A stretch of 64,000 nt of DNA from Larix kaempferi (Eukaryota; Streptophyta; Pinopsida; Pinales; Pinaceae): positions 4,740,501 through 4,804,500 of the forward strand of contig BSBM01000050.1 in NCBI GenBank assembly GCA_027924585.1, read 5' to 3'. The notes below the pieces were generated by a model. The model saw only the letters and a list, made by a program, of their open reading frames with translations. It ran no database searches and was not told where the DNA came from. Shown here in pieces: positions 34,349 through 45,867 of this stretch; position 1 is the stretch's first letter, and each line of letters begins with the position of its first letter. Position numbers and translations under genes: made by a program.

Positions 34349-35588
34349 TTGTCAATATTGATGCCTCTGGCAGGTTTGGTGTACTCACTACATGATGGAA
34401 CAAAAATTTGATGCTCTGTATTAATGGCTAGGTTTTCTAGATAGGTATTGGCACAATATTCTTTTCTTGTGAACTAGGGCATGCTTTACTTATTGTCAAC
34501 ATCTATGGGCCTTATCAGCAAAGGGTTAGTTATTGGGAAATTTTTTTGGATCTAGTATGATGGTTGGTGATAGCATTATTATGGGAGGGTACCTAAACTT
34601 TTCACTCGGTGAAGGTGATATTTGGGGTCCAAATTATTACAATGAATCTTTGATTAAATATTTCCTTCGAAAACTTGATGTAAACTCCCTATTTGATATC
34701 TATCCAGTAATTCTTAGACCTACTTAATGAAACAAAATAATTAGGCTTGACAAAATTGCTAAGAGGATAGAAATTTTTTTAATTAATGAGGGGTTGTTAC
34801 AGTCTGGTACCAATTTTAGACAATGGGTGGGCGAGAGAGGAGAATCCAATCATTTTCTTATTTTTATGGAGATTGAGGTGGAATTTCAAGAACCTCCTAG
34901 CTCGTTTAAGTTCAATGCTTGTTGGCTCAATGATGAATACCATTTGAAATTAGTTAAGAGTAATTGGATACATTATGATGCTTCTAGGCCTCAATCTATT
35001 GGTATACAATTTATAAAAAACCTCAAGAGGATCAAGGTCAGATATGTTTCCTAAGCATTTGAAAGGAAAATCAAATTGGACCTGGAGCTTAATAGGATTG
35101 AAGACACTCTTGATTCCTTTCATGACTAGCTCAAATATGGTTTCATCTATATGAATAAAAAAATACATATATTTGATTTGGAGGTTAGGCACACAAATAT
35201 TTTGAAGAAGTTGATGTTTAGGATGGCCTCAAATATTTGGGATTTTCTTGAATCCTAATGATTATATGAGAAGATATTGGGCGTGGTTGATTGGTAAAAT
35301 AGAGAGTAGACTCCAAATTTGGTGCAACAAGTGGCTGAATAGAGGGGGCAGATTGATATTTTTGAAATCAGTTCTTGCATCCATTCCTATTTATTGGAAT
35401 TCTTTTGCATGTATCCCAATGTGAACTCTAAACCAGATCTCGAAACTGAGCTACCACTTTCTATGGAAAGGGAATTCCAAAGATGGATCTTTTCCTGGGT
35501 GGCATGGGACAAAATTGCTCTGTCCAAATATCTTGGTGGGTGGGGTTTAAAGCACCCAGAATGTTTTGCTAAATATATGGTCGCTAAA
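34349..35588 (+). pseudogene. L1-type LINE ORF2, 5' part (endonuclease and RT end)
   Basis: Shifting frames give the end of the AP-type endonuclease: SIIMGGYLNFSLGEGDIWG matches the GGDFN block with GD changed to GY, and FRQWVGERGESNHFLIF matches the final SDH block with D changed to N. Around 34890-35050 comes the usual linker (PPSSFKFNACWLNDEYHLKLV). From about 35270, broken frames match the late RT (RWIFSWVAWDKIALSKYLGGWGLKHP). The catalytic RT core is missing, lost by deletion near 35200-35270. The reading then stops at the Cop-1 insertion and resumes at 59102. Confidence 0.85.
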
Positions 35589-36019
35589 TGTTAAATGTAC
35601 AACATCAGGAGACATTCTCCAAACCAATATTGTGCAGCCAAGATTGATCCTCCCGTATATAGGTGAACACTTTGATTTTCTTCCATGTAAAGGTTATTCC
35701 TCTTGTATAGAAGTGATTGATCAAAGTAATGATGTTGTAAAGTCTAGTTGGAAAAGGATCCAAACTTATGTGTCAAGTCATGATTCTAATGCGAAACTTC
35801 TGTATAAAGGTGTCCATGGGATGGACCTCTTGTATAGAGGTGGAAATTCTATATAAAGGTCATGCTTTAATTGTTAAAAGCATTCAATGTTTTGTGATGT
35901 ATTATAAACCATGATCACCAGATTGCTATTAAGTCTCCTTTAGAGATTGATCACCTCTAAAGTGAATTAATTTGGAATATGATCATTTGGTCTGGAATAA
36001 TATATTATGATCACAACAT
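35589..36019 (+). repeat. Cop-1 5' LTR, piece 1
   Basis: This matches 57609-58035. It contains phrases repeated within the LTR (CCTCTTGTATAGAGGTG, GTATAAAGGT). It is cut by Cop-2 at the AACAT duplication (36015-36019). Confidence 0.9.
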
Positions 36020-36592
36020 TGCTAATTTTTGAGCATCAATTCAATATGATCTAGGATCTTATCTGAGAGAATAACATGTACAGCATATCAATCACAAGAG
36101 ATAATTGACACATAGAGTTTCCTTGGGGAAAACCATAAAGGTGAAAAACCCCAATAACTTCCTCAGAGACAGATAGAGCAATGATACAAAACCCAAGCAT
36201 AAGAGTCTCCTAGCAACAACTTCTCCTCCTCCACTAGTGCACCATTCTCCAATGAGTGTATAAGTGAGAAAGTGAATGATCAAATAGAGTGCCTCCCGCA
36301 CTCTATTTATACTTGACTTGACTTGCCTAATAACCTTACTAGGTCAGCCTCAACTTAACCACTTAACATAATGCTGACAGGGATGACCCCCAATAGGATG
36401 GTCTAATAACCCTTTGACCCACATGACTTATACAAGGCCGACCCCACCAAGGTGGTCTAATAACCCATCAAGTATAAGTTACGGCACTTACAATATAAAT
36501 GACGACACTTCTGTATAGAGGAATAATAACATCTCTATAGGAATACAATATACATACATGAAATACATTCCGAAGTTACATATACATCAACA
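36020..36592 (-). repeat. Cop-2 3' LTR
   Basis: 573 bp. Sense start TGTTGATGTATATGTAACTT, directly after a purine tract (AGTTAAGAGAAAG, 36593-36605). A TATA box (TATAAATA on the sense strand) lies at 36304-36311. Frames inside are not genes. Confidence 0.92.
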
Positions 36593-36605
36593 CTTTCTCT
36601 TAACT

Positions 36606-37690
36606 AGGAGGGTATTTCTCAACACAGATCTGCTTGCACAAGTCTTCTTCTCTGGATCATCATCACTGGATCATCGTCACTGGATCATCGTCATCGAATC
36701 ATCATCATCGTTGTTGTTGCTATCTCAATCAATCTCCAATCTACTCGTCATAGGAAGTTCTACAGAGCCAACCCTTTTTCAGTATGGATGTAGGCCCACC
36801 ACCTATAGGTCTTCATCATCACTAGCCATATTGTGGAATCCTCAAGACTTATTACGTGTGTCAACAAAACCTCGCAAGAGCATCCTAGGACTTATTACAA
36901 GCACACATATCAACCTATCGGATCTCCTAGGACCTTTTACATGCCACTACACAACCTGTCCACGGCCACAAAGTATCATCCTGATACTCATGATGATACT
37001 GATCTTAACATTGTTCGTGAAGCACAACCCAGATTCACACCACACAACACTTACATTCATCGGCATGGGAAGACACACTTCAACCATCCGTGAAAGGCTC
37101 AGCACTTATATCTATGCCATGGTAAGACACACTTCCACCATGCAAGAATGGAATCACACTTACATACATAGCCATGGGAAGACACACTTCAACCATGCTA
37201 GTAATGGCACAACACTTATATTCCATAAATGGGAAGACACACTCCAACCATGCTCGAATGGCTCCAGCCCTTACATCTGCACCATGGGAGAACACATCTA
37301 CCACCATGTGAGAATGGCTCCAGCCCTTACATCTGCACCATGGGAGAACACATCTACAACCATGTCCAAAAATCCCATGTGCATCTGTGTCTTCATAACT
37401 TATCACACATAATCCAACTAATTATGCAATGTATCCACTTGATACATATCACCATACATGATCTACCTGATCATAACTGATACAAATACATGATCCAACT
37501 GATCATACCAAGCAGTAACTGGAGCATCGTCCTGATGCTCACCACACAGTGCTTACATCCATAGCCATGGGAAGGATCCTCCTCTCACCATGCTTGGAAT
37601 GGCTCCTGCAGATGAGTCCCATCACTTCTTCCTCGAAGTATCTTCTATCTGAATAACACCAAGCCTCTCTATGAAGTACTCAAACTTCAC
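36606..37690 (-). other. Cop-2 3' untranslated region
   Basis: About 1.1 kb lie between the end of RNase H and the purine tract without a coding frame of its own. The 284-codon plus-strand frame 36558-37412 is antisense to the element and follows its repeats. The region contains the 55-bp tandem array and, near 36650-36720, a run of ATCATCRTCACTGG units. Confidence 0.7.
37058..37376. repeat. 55-bp tandem array, about six copies
   Basis: Units of 55-56 nt share CATGGGAAGACACACTTCAA-CCATG then a GAATGG-CACTTACAT part. The last two copies (about 37266-37375) are almost identical to each other. A further isolated half-unit lies near 37565-37605. Confidence 0.85.
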
Positions 37691-37723
37691 TTTGGCTAGT
37701 GGTTTCGTCAACACATCTGCAAC

Positions 37724-38407
37724 CTACTCATCTGTCACAACATACATGAACTTCAGTGCTCCTCTCTGCACCATATCCTTGATATAGTGATATTTGATCT
37801 CAATGTGCTTCAACCTGTCATGGAACGCCGGGTTCTCAGACAACTTCACACAACTATGGTTTTCACAAAAGATACCAGTAGCATCCAACGGGAGATCAAA
37901 TAGCTCAGATAGTAGCTTCCTCATCCATACTACCTCACAACTAGCCTAAAAAGATGCAACATACTTTGCTTCGGCTATACTCAGTGCTACACAGGACTGC
38001 TTCCTGCTAAACCAAGAGATCACACTTGATCCCATACTGAAGCAGCACCACGAAGTGCTTTTCCTATATGTAGCAATGCCTTCCCAATCTGAATCAACAT
38101 AACCCTCTAGGTTAAACTTTTGATTCGCATCATACTTGAGCCCATAATCAACTGTACCCTTTAGGTACCTCAGAATATGCTTTAAAGCAACCAAGTAAAC
38201 ACTTCTCGGATCCATCAGGAACTGGCTCAATGTGTTCACCGCAAAGCAAATATCCAGTCTCGTATTTTTCAGGTACATCAAGGACCCAATCATGTGATGA
38301 TACATCGTGACATCAACCAACGCAGATGAAGCATCACACAGAAGCTTCAGATTCGATGCCATAGGTGTGGCCATGGCCTTGCATTCCATCATCCCAAACC
38401 TCTTCAT
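37724..38407 (-). pseudogene. Cop-2 RNase H
   Basis: Sense reading: KRFGMMECKAMATPMASNLKL, IGSLMYLKNTRLDICFAVN, HILRYLKGTVDYGLKYD, GYVDSDWEG, STSWCCFSMGSSVISWFSRK, ALSIAEAKYVAS, then ENHSCVKLSENPAFHDRLKH. The D of VDSDW and the E of AEAKY (normally AEAEY) are present. A single stop near 37944 interrupts an otherwise continuous domain of normal length. Confidence 0.9.
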
Positions 38408-38455
38408 AATCTCTACTGCATACTTCCCTTGTCCAAGGAATATTCCATTTGCACT

Positions 38456-39190
38456 CTACCACAACTCCAAGCCTAGAAAGTAGTGCATCATCCCCAATTC
38501 CTTCATCTCGAACTTGACAACAAGATTCCTCTTCGTGTCGACAATCAATCTATCATCACCTGTAACAAACAGGTCATCCACATACAAAAGTAGTATCACT
38601 GGATTTCCTTCCTCAACCTTGTAGTAAAGGTTGGAATCTTCTTTACTCTTGGTAAAGCCCAAACTGGATAGAAATTTGTCTATCCTACCATACCAAGTCC
38701 TAGGAGCTTGCTTCAAGACATACAAGGCTTTCTTCAATCTGCACACATATGACTTCTTTTCATGTGTCTTAAAACCAATTGGTTGCTCCACATACACTTC
38801 CTCCTCGACTACACCATTCAAGAAAGCTATCTTGACATCCATCTGGTGTATTTTCTATTTCATCACTGCAACCAGAGCAAGTACTAATCTGATGGAAATG
38901 TATCTGGCTAAAAGTCTCTTCATAGTCTATTCTCACTTTCTGGGAGAAGCCACGAGTTACAAATCTCGCTTTTGTATTTCTTTATGCTACCAACTGCAGC
39001 ATGCTTGATCTTATAGATCCACATGGAAGTCACAACAGACTTCCCTTCAGGTCTTGGGACCACATCCCAAACATCATTCTTCATGATCGACTGATACTCT
39101 TCGAACATTACTTCATCCCGGATCCTGGGAACTTCAGATTCTTCAATAGATAGCTTTGTTGCTGGAGTAAATGTTGTAGTCCTTCTTTTG
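38456..39190 (-). pseudogene. Cop-2 reverse transcriptase
   Basis: Frames 38920-39108 (VWDVVPRPEGKSVVTSMWIYKI) and 38456-38842 (MDVKIAFLNGVVEEEVYVEQ, LKKALYVLKQAPRTWYGRID, LLLYVDDLFVTG, MMHYFLGLEL) cover copia RT with the YVDD catalytic motif intact. A frameshifted 80-bp gap near 38845-38920 holds the ETFSP-type block. Confidence 0.9.
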
Positions 39191-39229
39191 TAGGTGATGG
39201 TATACGATCTTTCCTACAAGACAAGTTAA

Positions 39230-40500
39230 ATTGCATGATTAGAAACATCTCATAGCTTTTAGAACAAATTCTTACACATAAAGAAATATGTCATACAGTC
39301 ATGCAATTAATTTAGCCAATGCTTCAATACAACATTTTTCCATATCCCGTAACTTTCTAGATGCCTTCCAATCTCTACCAAAACATTGTTAAGAGTGTGC
39401 ACAACTCCCAACATGTCAACAAAGAGGTTTCATTCTAGATAAGTAGCAATGGAATTTTGTACACTGCCATAGGCCACTTACCCATTACATGCATATTAGT
39501 AGTATACTATTCATTAATGCAATTATTCTAATATGCATAATACACAACCTATGTCTAGGAACATAAGTATATACATCTTTGAATAGTATTATTTAAACCA
39601 TCAAATATACAAGAAATGACAATTCAAATACTTATCTTTGTTTGTTTGTTGGGTGGACTCCCTCTCAATCTTTGTTTCCTTGTAGGAACTACGGGAATGT
39701 GCTCCCTCTTGATTTTTTCTTCCTAGATTACCTGTCCTTGAACTTATATCCATCCTCGATCACTATGCATGCTTACTAGTATCATCATTGTGTTATCCTC
39801 GAGATCTCATACATAATCATACATTCATTAGTATAATCTTAATACTATCAAAACACAATAATCTTAAACATGTATAGTCATGATCATTTCAAACACAGAT
39901 AATAAGCATTAGTATTCAAGGTTTATATATAGGACTTTTCTAGTTAGTCATATAATTAATCAAATTAAAGAACATAATATGCATAAACCCTAGATTACTC
40001 AAACTTGTAACTTCATGAGTAATCGTTATCAATCATACAAAAGTATAAGATCCTTACCTAGTCATCATATTTGCTAGTTATGTCTAGCAATGTTTTCTTT
40101 TTCTCTTCAATGAGCTGCATAACTCATAATTTAACCATTTTAGAACCAAATTATACATACCTCTATGTGATTCATGACTATGGATGAGTCTTTGTCTTCA
40201 TGTCATCATGGTCTTGATCTCAAGCTTGATTTGTACCTTTCATGTTAGCGGATAAAATTCTCCTCATACAACACCACAGTGCATTAGTACAAACGTAATA
40301 CAATCATAAGTGTCATAGCCCTAATCAATGAATGTCTTCTATCATGCATTCATACTTTTACTAGGGTGATAAGACAAGTCTAAAATTAAACAAGATTATT
40401 ACTAAAATCAATAACATGAGGACAATCATATTATAAACTAAATCATGAACATATTTCAAAACATACCTATAAGTCATACCTGTCAGATTGCTTGTAGTAG
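39230..40500 (-). other. Non-coding segment replacing protease/integrase in Cop-2
   Basis: A 1.2-kb AT-rich stretch with no frame over about 60 codons. Its sense strand aligns clearly with 44850-45870 of Cop-3 (for example the shared CATCACCCTAGTAAAAGTATGAATGC neighbourhood near 40360, and AGACATTCATTGATTAGG). It starts with AGGTATGACTT just after the gag zinc knuckle, which resembles a splice donor. An intron-like role is possible but untested. Confidence 0.7.
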
Positions 40501-40504
40501 TTGT

Positions 40505-41105
40505 TGTTGTTGTTCCTTTTGTTCTTAGGACAATCTAAGGAAAAGTGTCCTCTTCTTGGTATGTGTTGTGAGAGCTTGATCTTCATTCCCCATATTGTCT
40601 TCTTGAGCTACAATCCGAGCTTCTTCCTGTGAGAATTCTTCCCACAACTTACTGAAAGAGATAAGTTTCTTCCTAGCACAAATTCCTTGGATGAAGGAAT
40701 CCCATGACCTAGGAAGGCCATTAAGAGTGGTCATTACCACTTCTCCATTATCTATAACTTCTCCCACAACTTCAATTTGTTCTTTTATCTGGGAGACCCT
40801 TGAGAAATAAGACTGCATGGTCTCCGCATTCTGGAACTTGATATTCTTCAATTGACTCAAGGTCATCTTCCGATTTATCTTCTTCCCTTCAAATAGCTTG
40901 GTCAAGGAATCAAACATCTCCTTGGCTGTCTTCAGAGATGACACATGTGGTATAAGATGGTCTTTGATAGAATCAACAATGATCCTCTTAGCCTTGACCA
41001 AGTTTTTTTTTTGTAAGGCCTTGGCCTCTTCTCCCTCTGGAACTGGAATCTCTTCACTTATGTAAGTGTCCAACTCATTCTCTTCTAGGATTAACCCAAT
41101 CCTAT
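40505..41105 (-). pseudogene. Cop-2 gag
   Basis: The sense frame at 40525-41073 reads LDTYISEEIPVPEG at its start, then KRIIVDSIKDHLIPHVSSLKT, MFDSLTKLFEGKK, TLSQLKNIKFQNAETMQSYF, LNGLPRSWDSFIQGI. This is the copia Gag (UBN2) domain at near full length. Just downstream a shifted frame gives a decayed zinc knuckle (RGHFSLDCPKN). The open length of 182 codons is good for this region. Confidence 0.9.
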
Positions 41106-41882
41106 ACTTCTAGGCTTGGAAGTTATTAGCCCCTTCAAGCCTCAAGCTTGGTGTGGTGAGACATTTTCAATGAGAAACTTCAAATGGAAATAAAAGATTT
41201 AGGTCTTACCACTTGGTTTGCTCAAAACTGCATTTGGAGCTGGATTAGGGTTTGTCAGAGAAACCCTGAAAATTCAAACTTTGAATTTCAAACTTCTGAA
41301 AGGATAGAAAGATGCGCCTTGATGAGCTTATTAAGCAAGTATATTCAGAATTTGAAAACTGCAAAGTTTCACCCCTCAAAATTTCCTTTTAGATTTTCGG
41401 ATTCATTAGGGAGGACCCTGAATTAGGGTTTGATTTTCCCGGAGCTTCACCCAACCAAAAAATTTGATCTTGATCTCTAAACTTTGACTTTTCAGGGGAG
41501 TTTCCAACCATGGTCTCAGATTTCAGAAATTCCAACTTTTGCGGAAACCCTAATTTCCAGCTTCACTGGATAGGACCCCAAACTAGGGTTTGATTTTCCC
41601 GGATCTTCACCCAACCAAAAAGTTCGATCTAAAGCTCGAAACTTTTATTTTTCCAAGTAGCTTCTAGCCATGGTCTCAGATTTTAGAAATTCCACATTTT
41701 GTTGAAACCCTAATTTTTAGGGCCAAAACTGAAAGTGCTTAGAATTGAATTCTAATTGGACAGAAAGATGAGCCTTGCTGAGGAGAGTCAATGGAGCCTC
41801 CTTCCTTTTAAGATCTGTGGAGAGAAACCCAAAAAAAAGAAGCCCTAGCTTCCGTAACTGCACAGTGTCTTCTTCTCAGGTT
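41106..41882 (-). other. Cop-2 leader with 160-bp duplication
   Basis: The untranslated stretch between the primer site and gag contains two copies of a 160-bp segment. They are recognised by TAGGGTTTGATTTTCCCGG at 41424 and 41584 and by the shared CCATGGTCTCAGATTT phrase. Cop-3 has the same duplication on the other strand. Confidence 0.75.
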
Positions 41883-41895
41883 AGCTGTGATACCA
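41883..41895 (-). promoter_or_regulatory. Primer-binding site of Cop-2
   Basis: Sense TGGTATCACAGCT directly at the LTR end, an initiator-tRNA-Met type site with one change. Confidence 0.9.
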
Positions 41896-42485
41896 TGTTA
41901 ATTTTTGAGCATCAATTCAATATGATCTAGGATCTTATCTGAGAGAATAACATGTACAACATATCAATCACAAGAAGCAATCACAAGAGACAATAGACAC
42001 ACATATTTTCCTTGGGGAAAACCATAAAGGCTTAAAACTCCAATAACTTCCTCAGAGATAGATAGAGCAATGATACAAAACCCAAGCATAAGAGATAGTC
42101 TCCTAGCAGCAGCTTCTCCTCCTCCCCTAGTGCGCCACTCTCCAATGAGTGTATAAGTGAGAAAGTGAATGATCAAATAGAGTGCCTCCCGCACTCTATT
42201 TATACTTGACTTGACTTGCCTAATAACCTTACTAGGTCGGCCTCAACTTAACCACTTAACATAATGCTGACAGGGCCGACCCCCAATAGGGTGGTTTATT
42301 AACCCTTTGACCCACATGACTTATACAGGGCCTACCCCATCAAGGTGGTCTAATAAACCATCAAGTATAAGTTACGACACTTACAATATAAATTACGACA
42401 CTTCCGTATAGAGGAATAATAACATCTCTATAGGAATACAATATACATATGTGAAATACATTCCGAAGTTACATATACATCAACA
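41896..42485 (-). repeat. Cop-2 5' LTR
   Basis: 590 bp, pairing with 36020-36592. TATAAATA on the sense strand at 42198-42205. Followed by the AACAT duplication. Confidence 0.92.
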
Positions 42486-42897
42486 AACATCTGATAATTC
42501 TTCTTAGTATAATGTAATGTGATGGATAATTAAAGTTAGCCCATATTGACCATGCAATAAAAGATAAAGAGATAAATATAAATGCATCAAGAAAATAGAA
42601 TTCGAATTGATCATGAGATGACTAAGTGAAATCGAATTGTCATCTTCAGTGAACAAGAGATGACTAAAGAGCTCACATCCGCCACTACAAGTAAATCAAT
42701 CGACATGATTTCAGTTAATAATAGTTATCTAAGTATTAAATAAGAATGAATAGTTAACTAAAGTGTTTTCACTTTAGTTAAACTAAAAGACGACATTTCA
42801 CTAAATCAAGAAGAACTCAAATTGATCACTACAATGATGTTATCAATAAAGAATTAGTTAAAGAGAGTTAACTAAGTGACAACAAAGAAGATCTAGT
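42486..42897 (+). repeat. Cop-1 5' LTR, piece 2
   Basis: This continues the LTR after Cop-2 and aligns with about 58036-58462. It ends CTAGT where Cop-3 begins. Confidence 0.88.
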
Positions 42898-43535
42898 TGT
42901 TGATGTATTTGTAACTTCGGAAGATATTAACTTGTATATTGTATGTATTACATTTGTACTTTATTGTACTCCCAATGGAGATGTATTATTCCTCTGATTG
43001 GAAGTATCGTCATTTGTACTTGCAAGTGTCGCAAGTTATATTGTAAGTATCGTAACTTATATTTGATGGTTTATTAGACCACCTTGGTGGGGTCATCCCT
43101 ATATGAGTCATGTGGGTTAAAGGGTTATTAGACCACCCTAGTGGGGTTGGCCCAGTTGGAAATATGTTAAGTGGTTAAGTTGGGGCCGACCTAGTTAGAT
43201 TTAAAAGTCAAGTGAAGTAAAGTATAAATAGAGAGTGTGACTCTCTCATTTATTCATTCACACACTCACTCACTTCACATTAGTGAGAGAGAGGAGTGCA
43301 CACAAGTGGAGGAGGATATGCTGCTAGGAGACTATCTCTTGTTTTGGGGTTTCATCTTGGTGATCTTTGTATTGGTGCTTATTCTATCTCTGAGGAAGTT
43401 GCGGGATTTTTCATCTTCTTGGTTTTCCCCGGTGAATGCTTTGTGTCTCTTGTCCCTTGTGTTTGATATGTTGTACATGTAGTTCTCTTAGTTAAGATCA
43501 TAGATTAGATTGAATTAAATGCTGGAAAACTAACA
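42898..43535 (+). repeat. Cop-3 5' LTR
   Basis: 638 bp, TGTTGATGTATTTGTAACTT to CTAACA. TATAAATA at 43223-43230. The U3 region repeats a GGTTATTAGACCACC-TGGTGGGG phrase. Confidence 0.92.
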
Positions 43536-43549
43536 TGGTATCAGAGCTA
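43536..43549 (+). promoter_or_regulatory. Primer-binding site of Cop-3
   Basis: TGGTATCAGAGCTA directly after the LTR, the classical initiator-tRNA-Met site of plant copia elements. Confidence 0.94.
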
Positions 43550-44750
43550 TCCTGAAGGAAGCCATTGTATAGCATTTATGACACTTGTTTCACTTGCGAC
43601 AAATTGGATGCTACGGTTTGGTATAGTAAAAATCAATCATCGTGGTAATTTCGCTATAACTCAGATTTGGAGAAGGTTCAAGATCTGAAACTTCTACAGG
43701 TCGAAGATGAAATGTCCATGTACCTTGTGTCCGAAGGAAAGCCTCAGATTCGTTTTACTTTGTGAGATATGATCTGTACATGTTATGGTTTCGGCCTCTT
43801 CCAGAATGAAATCCAAAACAGGTGACCTAGGAAAACATGTCATATCTCGGGCTAGGAATATTCCTTAAAAAGTGAAATTTAGGGAATAGACTATAGTTTC
43901 ACAAGTCCGAGTTTCAGAGGAAGAAGTTGAAACAATGACATGCGGCACGCCGTAAAAGTTCACTATATTGTTCCATCCCATAAAAAGGTCACATTGCGAC
44001 ACTTGGCATATCTCTCTCTCAGAGAATCCATTTGAGCTCAGATTTGTGGGGTTGGAAAGATGACAGGTTATTCTACCATAGGCAAAAGTTTGAGACCCTG
44101 AGGATCTGAAATTTAAGAGATACATAAAAAACAATATGGCATATATTTATGTCCAAAACAGAATTTGATTCTGAGCACTTTCATTTTTGGTTTGTCACTG
44201 CTGTGGGAAATTAGGGTTTCGGAGAAAGTTGGAAATTTTGGAATCCAATATCATGGTTCAATGCTCCTCAAGAAAATCAAAGTTTAGAGACCAAGATCAA
44301 ATTTTTTGGTTGGGCAGAACCTTGGGCATCGTTAAATCCTAGTTCAGGATTTTGATCGGAAAGGTTGAAAATTAGGGTTTCTGCGAAAGTTGGAATTTTT
44401 GGAATCTGAGACCATGGCTGGATGCTCCTCAGAAAAATCAAATTTTAGAGCACAATATCGAACTTTTTGACTGGGCAGAACCCCGGGCATTATCAAACCC
44501 TAGTTCGGGATTTTGACTGGAAAACCAGAAATTGCAGATTCGAAAGTTTCAAAGGCAATTTTGAGGTGTTAAATTTTGCAGATTTCAAAATTGAAGTATA
44601 CCAACTTGATCATCTCAGCAAGGCGCATCTTTTCATCCAATCAGAAGCTTTAAATTCAAAATTTGGATTTTTAGAGTTTCTCTATCAAACCCTAGCCAGC
44701 TTCAGATCCAACTTCATCAAATAAAAGTGGATTGGGTTAATCCTAGAAGA
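43550..44750 (+). other. Cop-3 leader with 161-bp duplication
   Basis: The untranslated leader of about 1.2 kb is homologous to that of Cop-2. ATTAGGGTTTC at 44210 and ATTAGGGTTTC at 44371 mark two copies of a 161-bp unit sharing a CATGGNTNNATGCTCCTCA phrase. Confidence 0.75.
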
Positions 44751-44840
44751 GAATGATTTGGACACCTACATAGGTGAAGAGATTCCAATTTCAGAGGGAG
44801 ATGAGGCTAATGCCCTACATAAGAAGACTACAAGAAATCC
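44735..44840 (+). pseudogene. Cop-3 gag remnant
   Basis: Only the first 30 or so codons of gag remain (LEENDLDTYIGEEIPISEG-like in broken frame). At about 44835 the sequence jumps to the non-coding segment, so nearly all of Gag has been deleted compared with Cop-2. Confidence 0.7.
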
Positions 44841-44849
44841 GTATGACTT

Positions 44850-45865
44850 GAGGAGATACAAGTATGTTTTGAATTCTATTCATGATTAAGTTTATGACAT
44901 ATTTGTCTTCATGTTATTGGGGTTAGTACAATATTGATTAATTTTAGACTTGCCTTATCACCCTAGTAAAAGTATGAATGCATGTGAATGATATAAGACA
45001 TTCATTGATTAGGGGTATGACACTTATGATTGTACTAATAAACTATGGTGTTGTATGAGGATGATGTTGTCCACTAACATGAAGGGTACATCAATAAAGA
45101 CAAATCAAGTTCTAGATAAAGAACATATGACCATGGTGACATGAAGACAAATACTCATCCATAGTCATGGATCACATAGAAGCTCTACTTACAAGGTATG
45201 TATAACTTAGTTGTACAACTATTAAATTATGAGATATGCAGGTTGCTAGCACAAGGTCTCTAAGAGAACAAAGAAGACATTATTTGGGTATGTTAGATAA
45301 GCATGATAATCCAGGTATGTTTTCCTATATCGAGTTAGAATCCTACCTTGTGTTAGGATCTTATATAGGTATACTTGGTATGATTGATAATTCATGAAGT
45401 TATAAGTTTGGGAAGTCATTGGTTTGTGCATATTATGCTTCTTAGTTTGATAAATGATATGACAAACTAGAAGAGTCCTATGGGAAAATAAAAATATGCG
45501 TGAGTAAAATAAGTCCTCCCTGAAACCTTGAATACTAGCGCTTGTGTATGAAATGACCATAACCATACATGTTTAAGATTATTTAGAATCATAATGTTTT
45601 GATAGTATTGAGATTATATTAATGCATGTATGATTATGTATGAGATATTGAGGATGACACTTGTGCACACTTAAGCATGCATAGTTCTCCAGGATGGATA
45701 TAAGTTCAAAGACAGATAATCCAGGAAGCAAAGATCAAGAGGGAGCTCACTCTAGTATTTCCTGCAAGGAAGCAAATATTGAAAGGGAGTCCACCTAACA
45801 AGAAAACAAAGGAAAGGTCATGTACAATCACCTACAAAAGAAGGAATACAACATTTGTTCCAGCA
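44850..45865 (+). other. Non-coding segment replacing protease/integrase in Cop-3
   Basis: Homologous to 39230-40500 of Cop-2, in the same place relative to RT. No frame over about 100 codons occurs on either strand and no pol motif is seen. The 45246-45566 minus frame is a chance opening. Confidence 0.7.
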
Positions 45866-45867
45866 AC

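Larger units (their letters stand above)
36020..42485 (-). mobile_element. Cop-2: copia element lacking protease and integrase
   Basis: A minus-strand element, 6,466 bp, with LTRs of 573 and 590 bp and a perfect AACAT duplication (36015-36019 and 42486-42490). Sense order is LTR, primer site, leader with a 160-bp duplication, gag with zinc knuckle, a 1.2-kb non-coding segment, RT, RNase H, a 1-kb repeat-rich 3' region and LTR. The space where protease and integrase belong is taken by the non-coding segment, which Cop-3 also has. Confidence 0.93.

Noticed and set aside
36558-37412. 284-codon plus-strand frame
   Set aside because: It starts in the Cop-2 LTR, runs antisense to the element and through its 55-bp array, and is His/Thr/Ser-rich because of the repeat.
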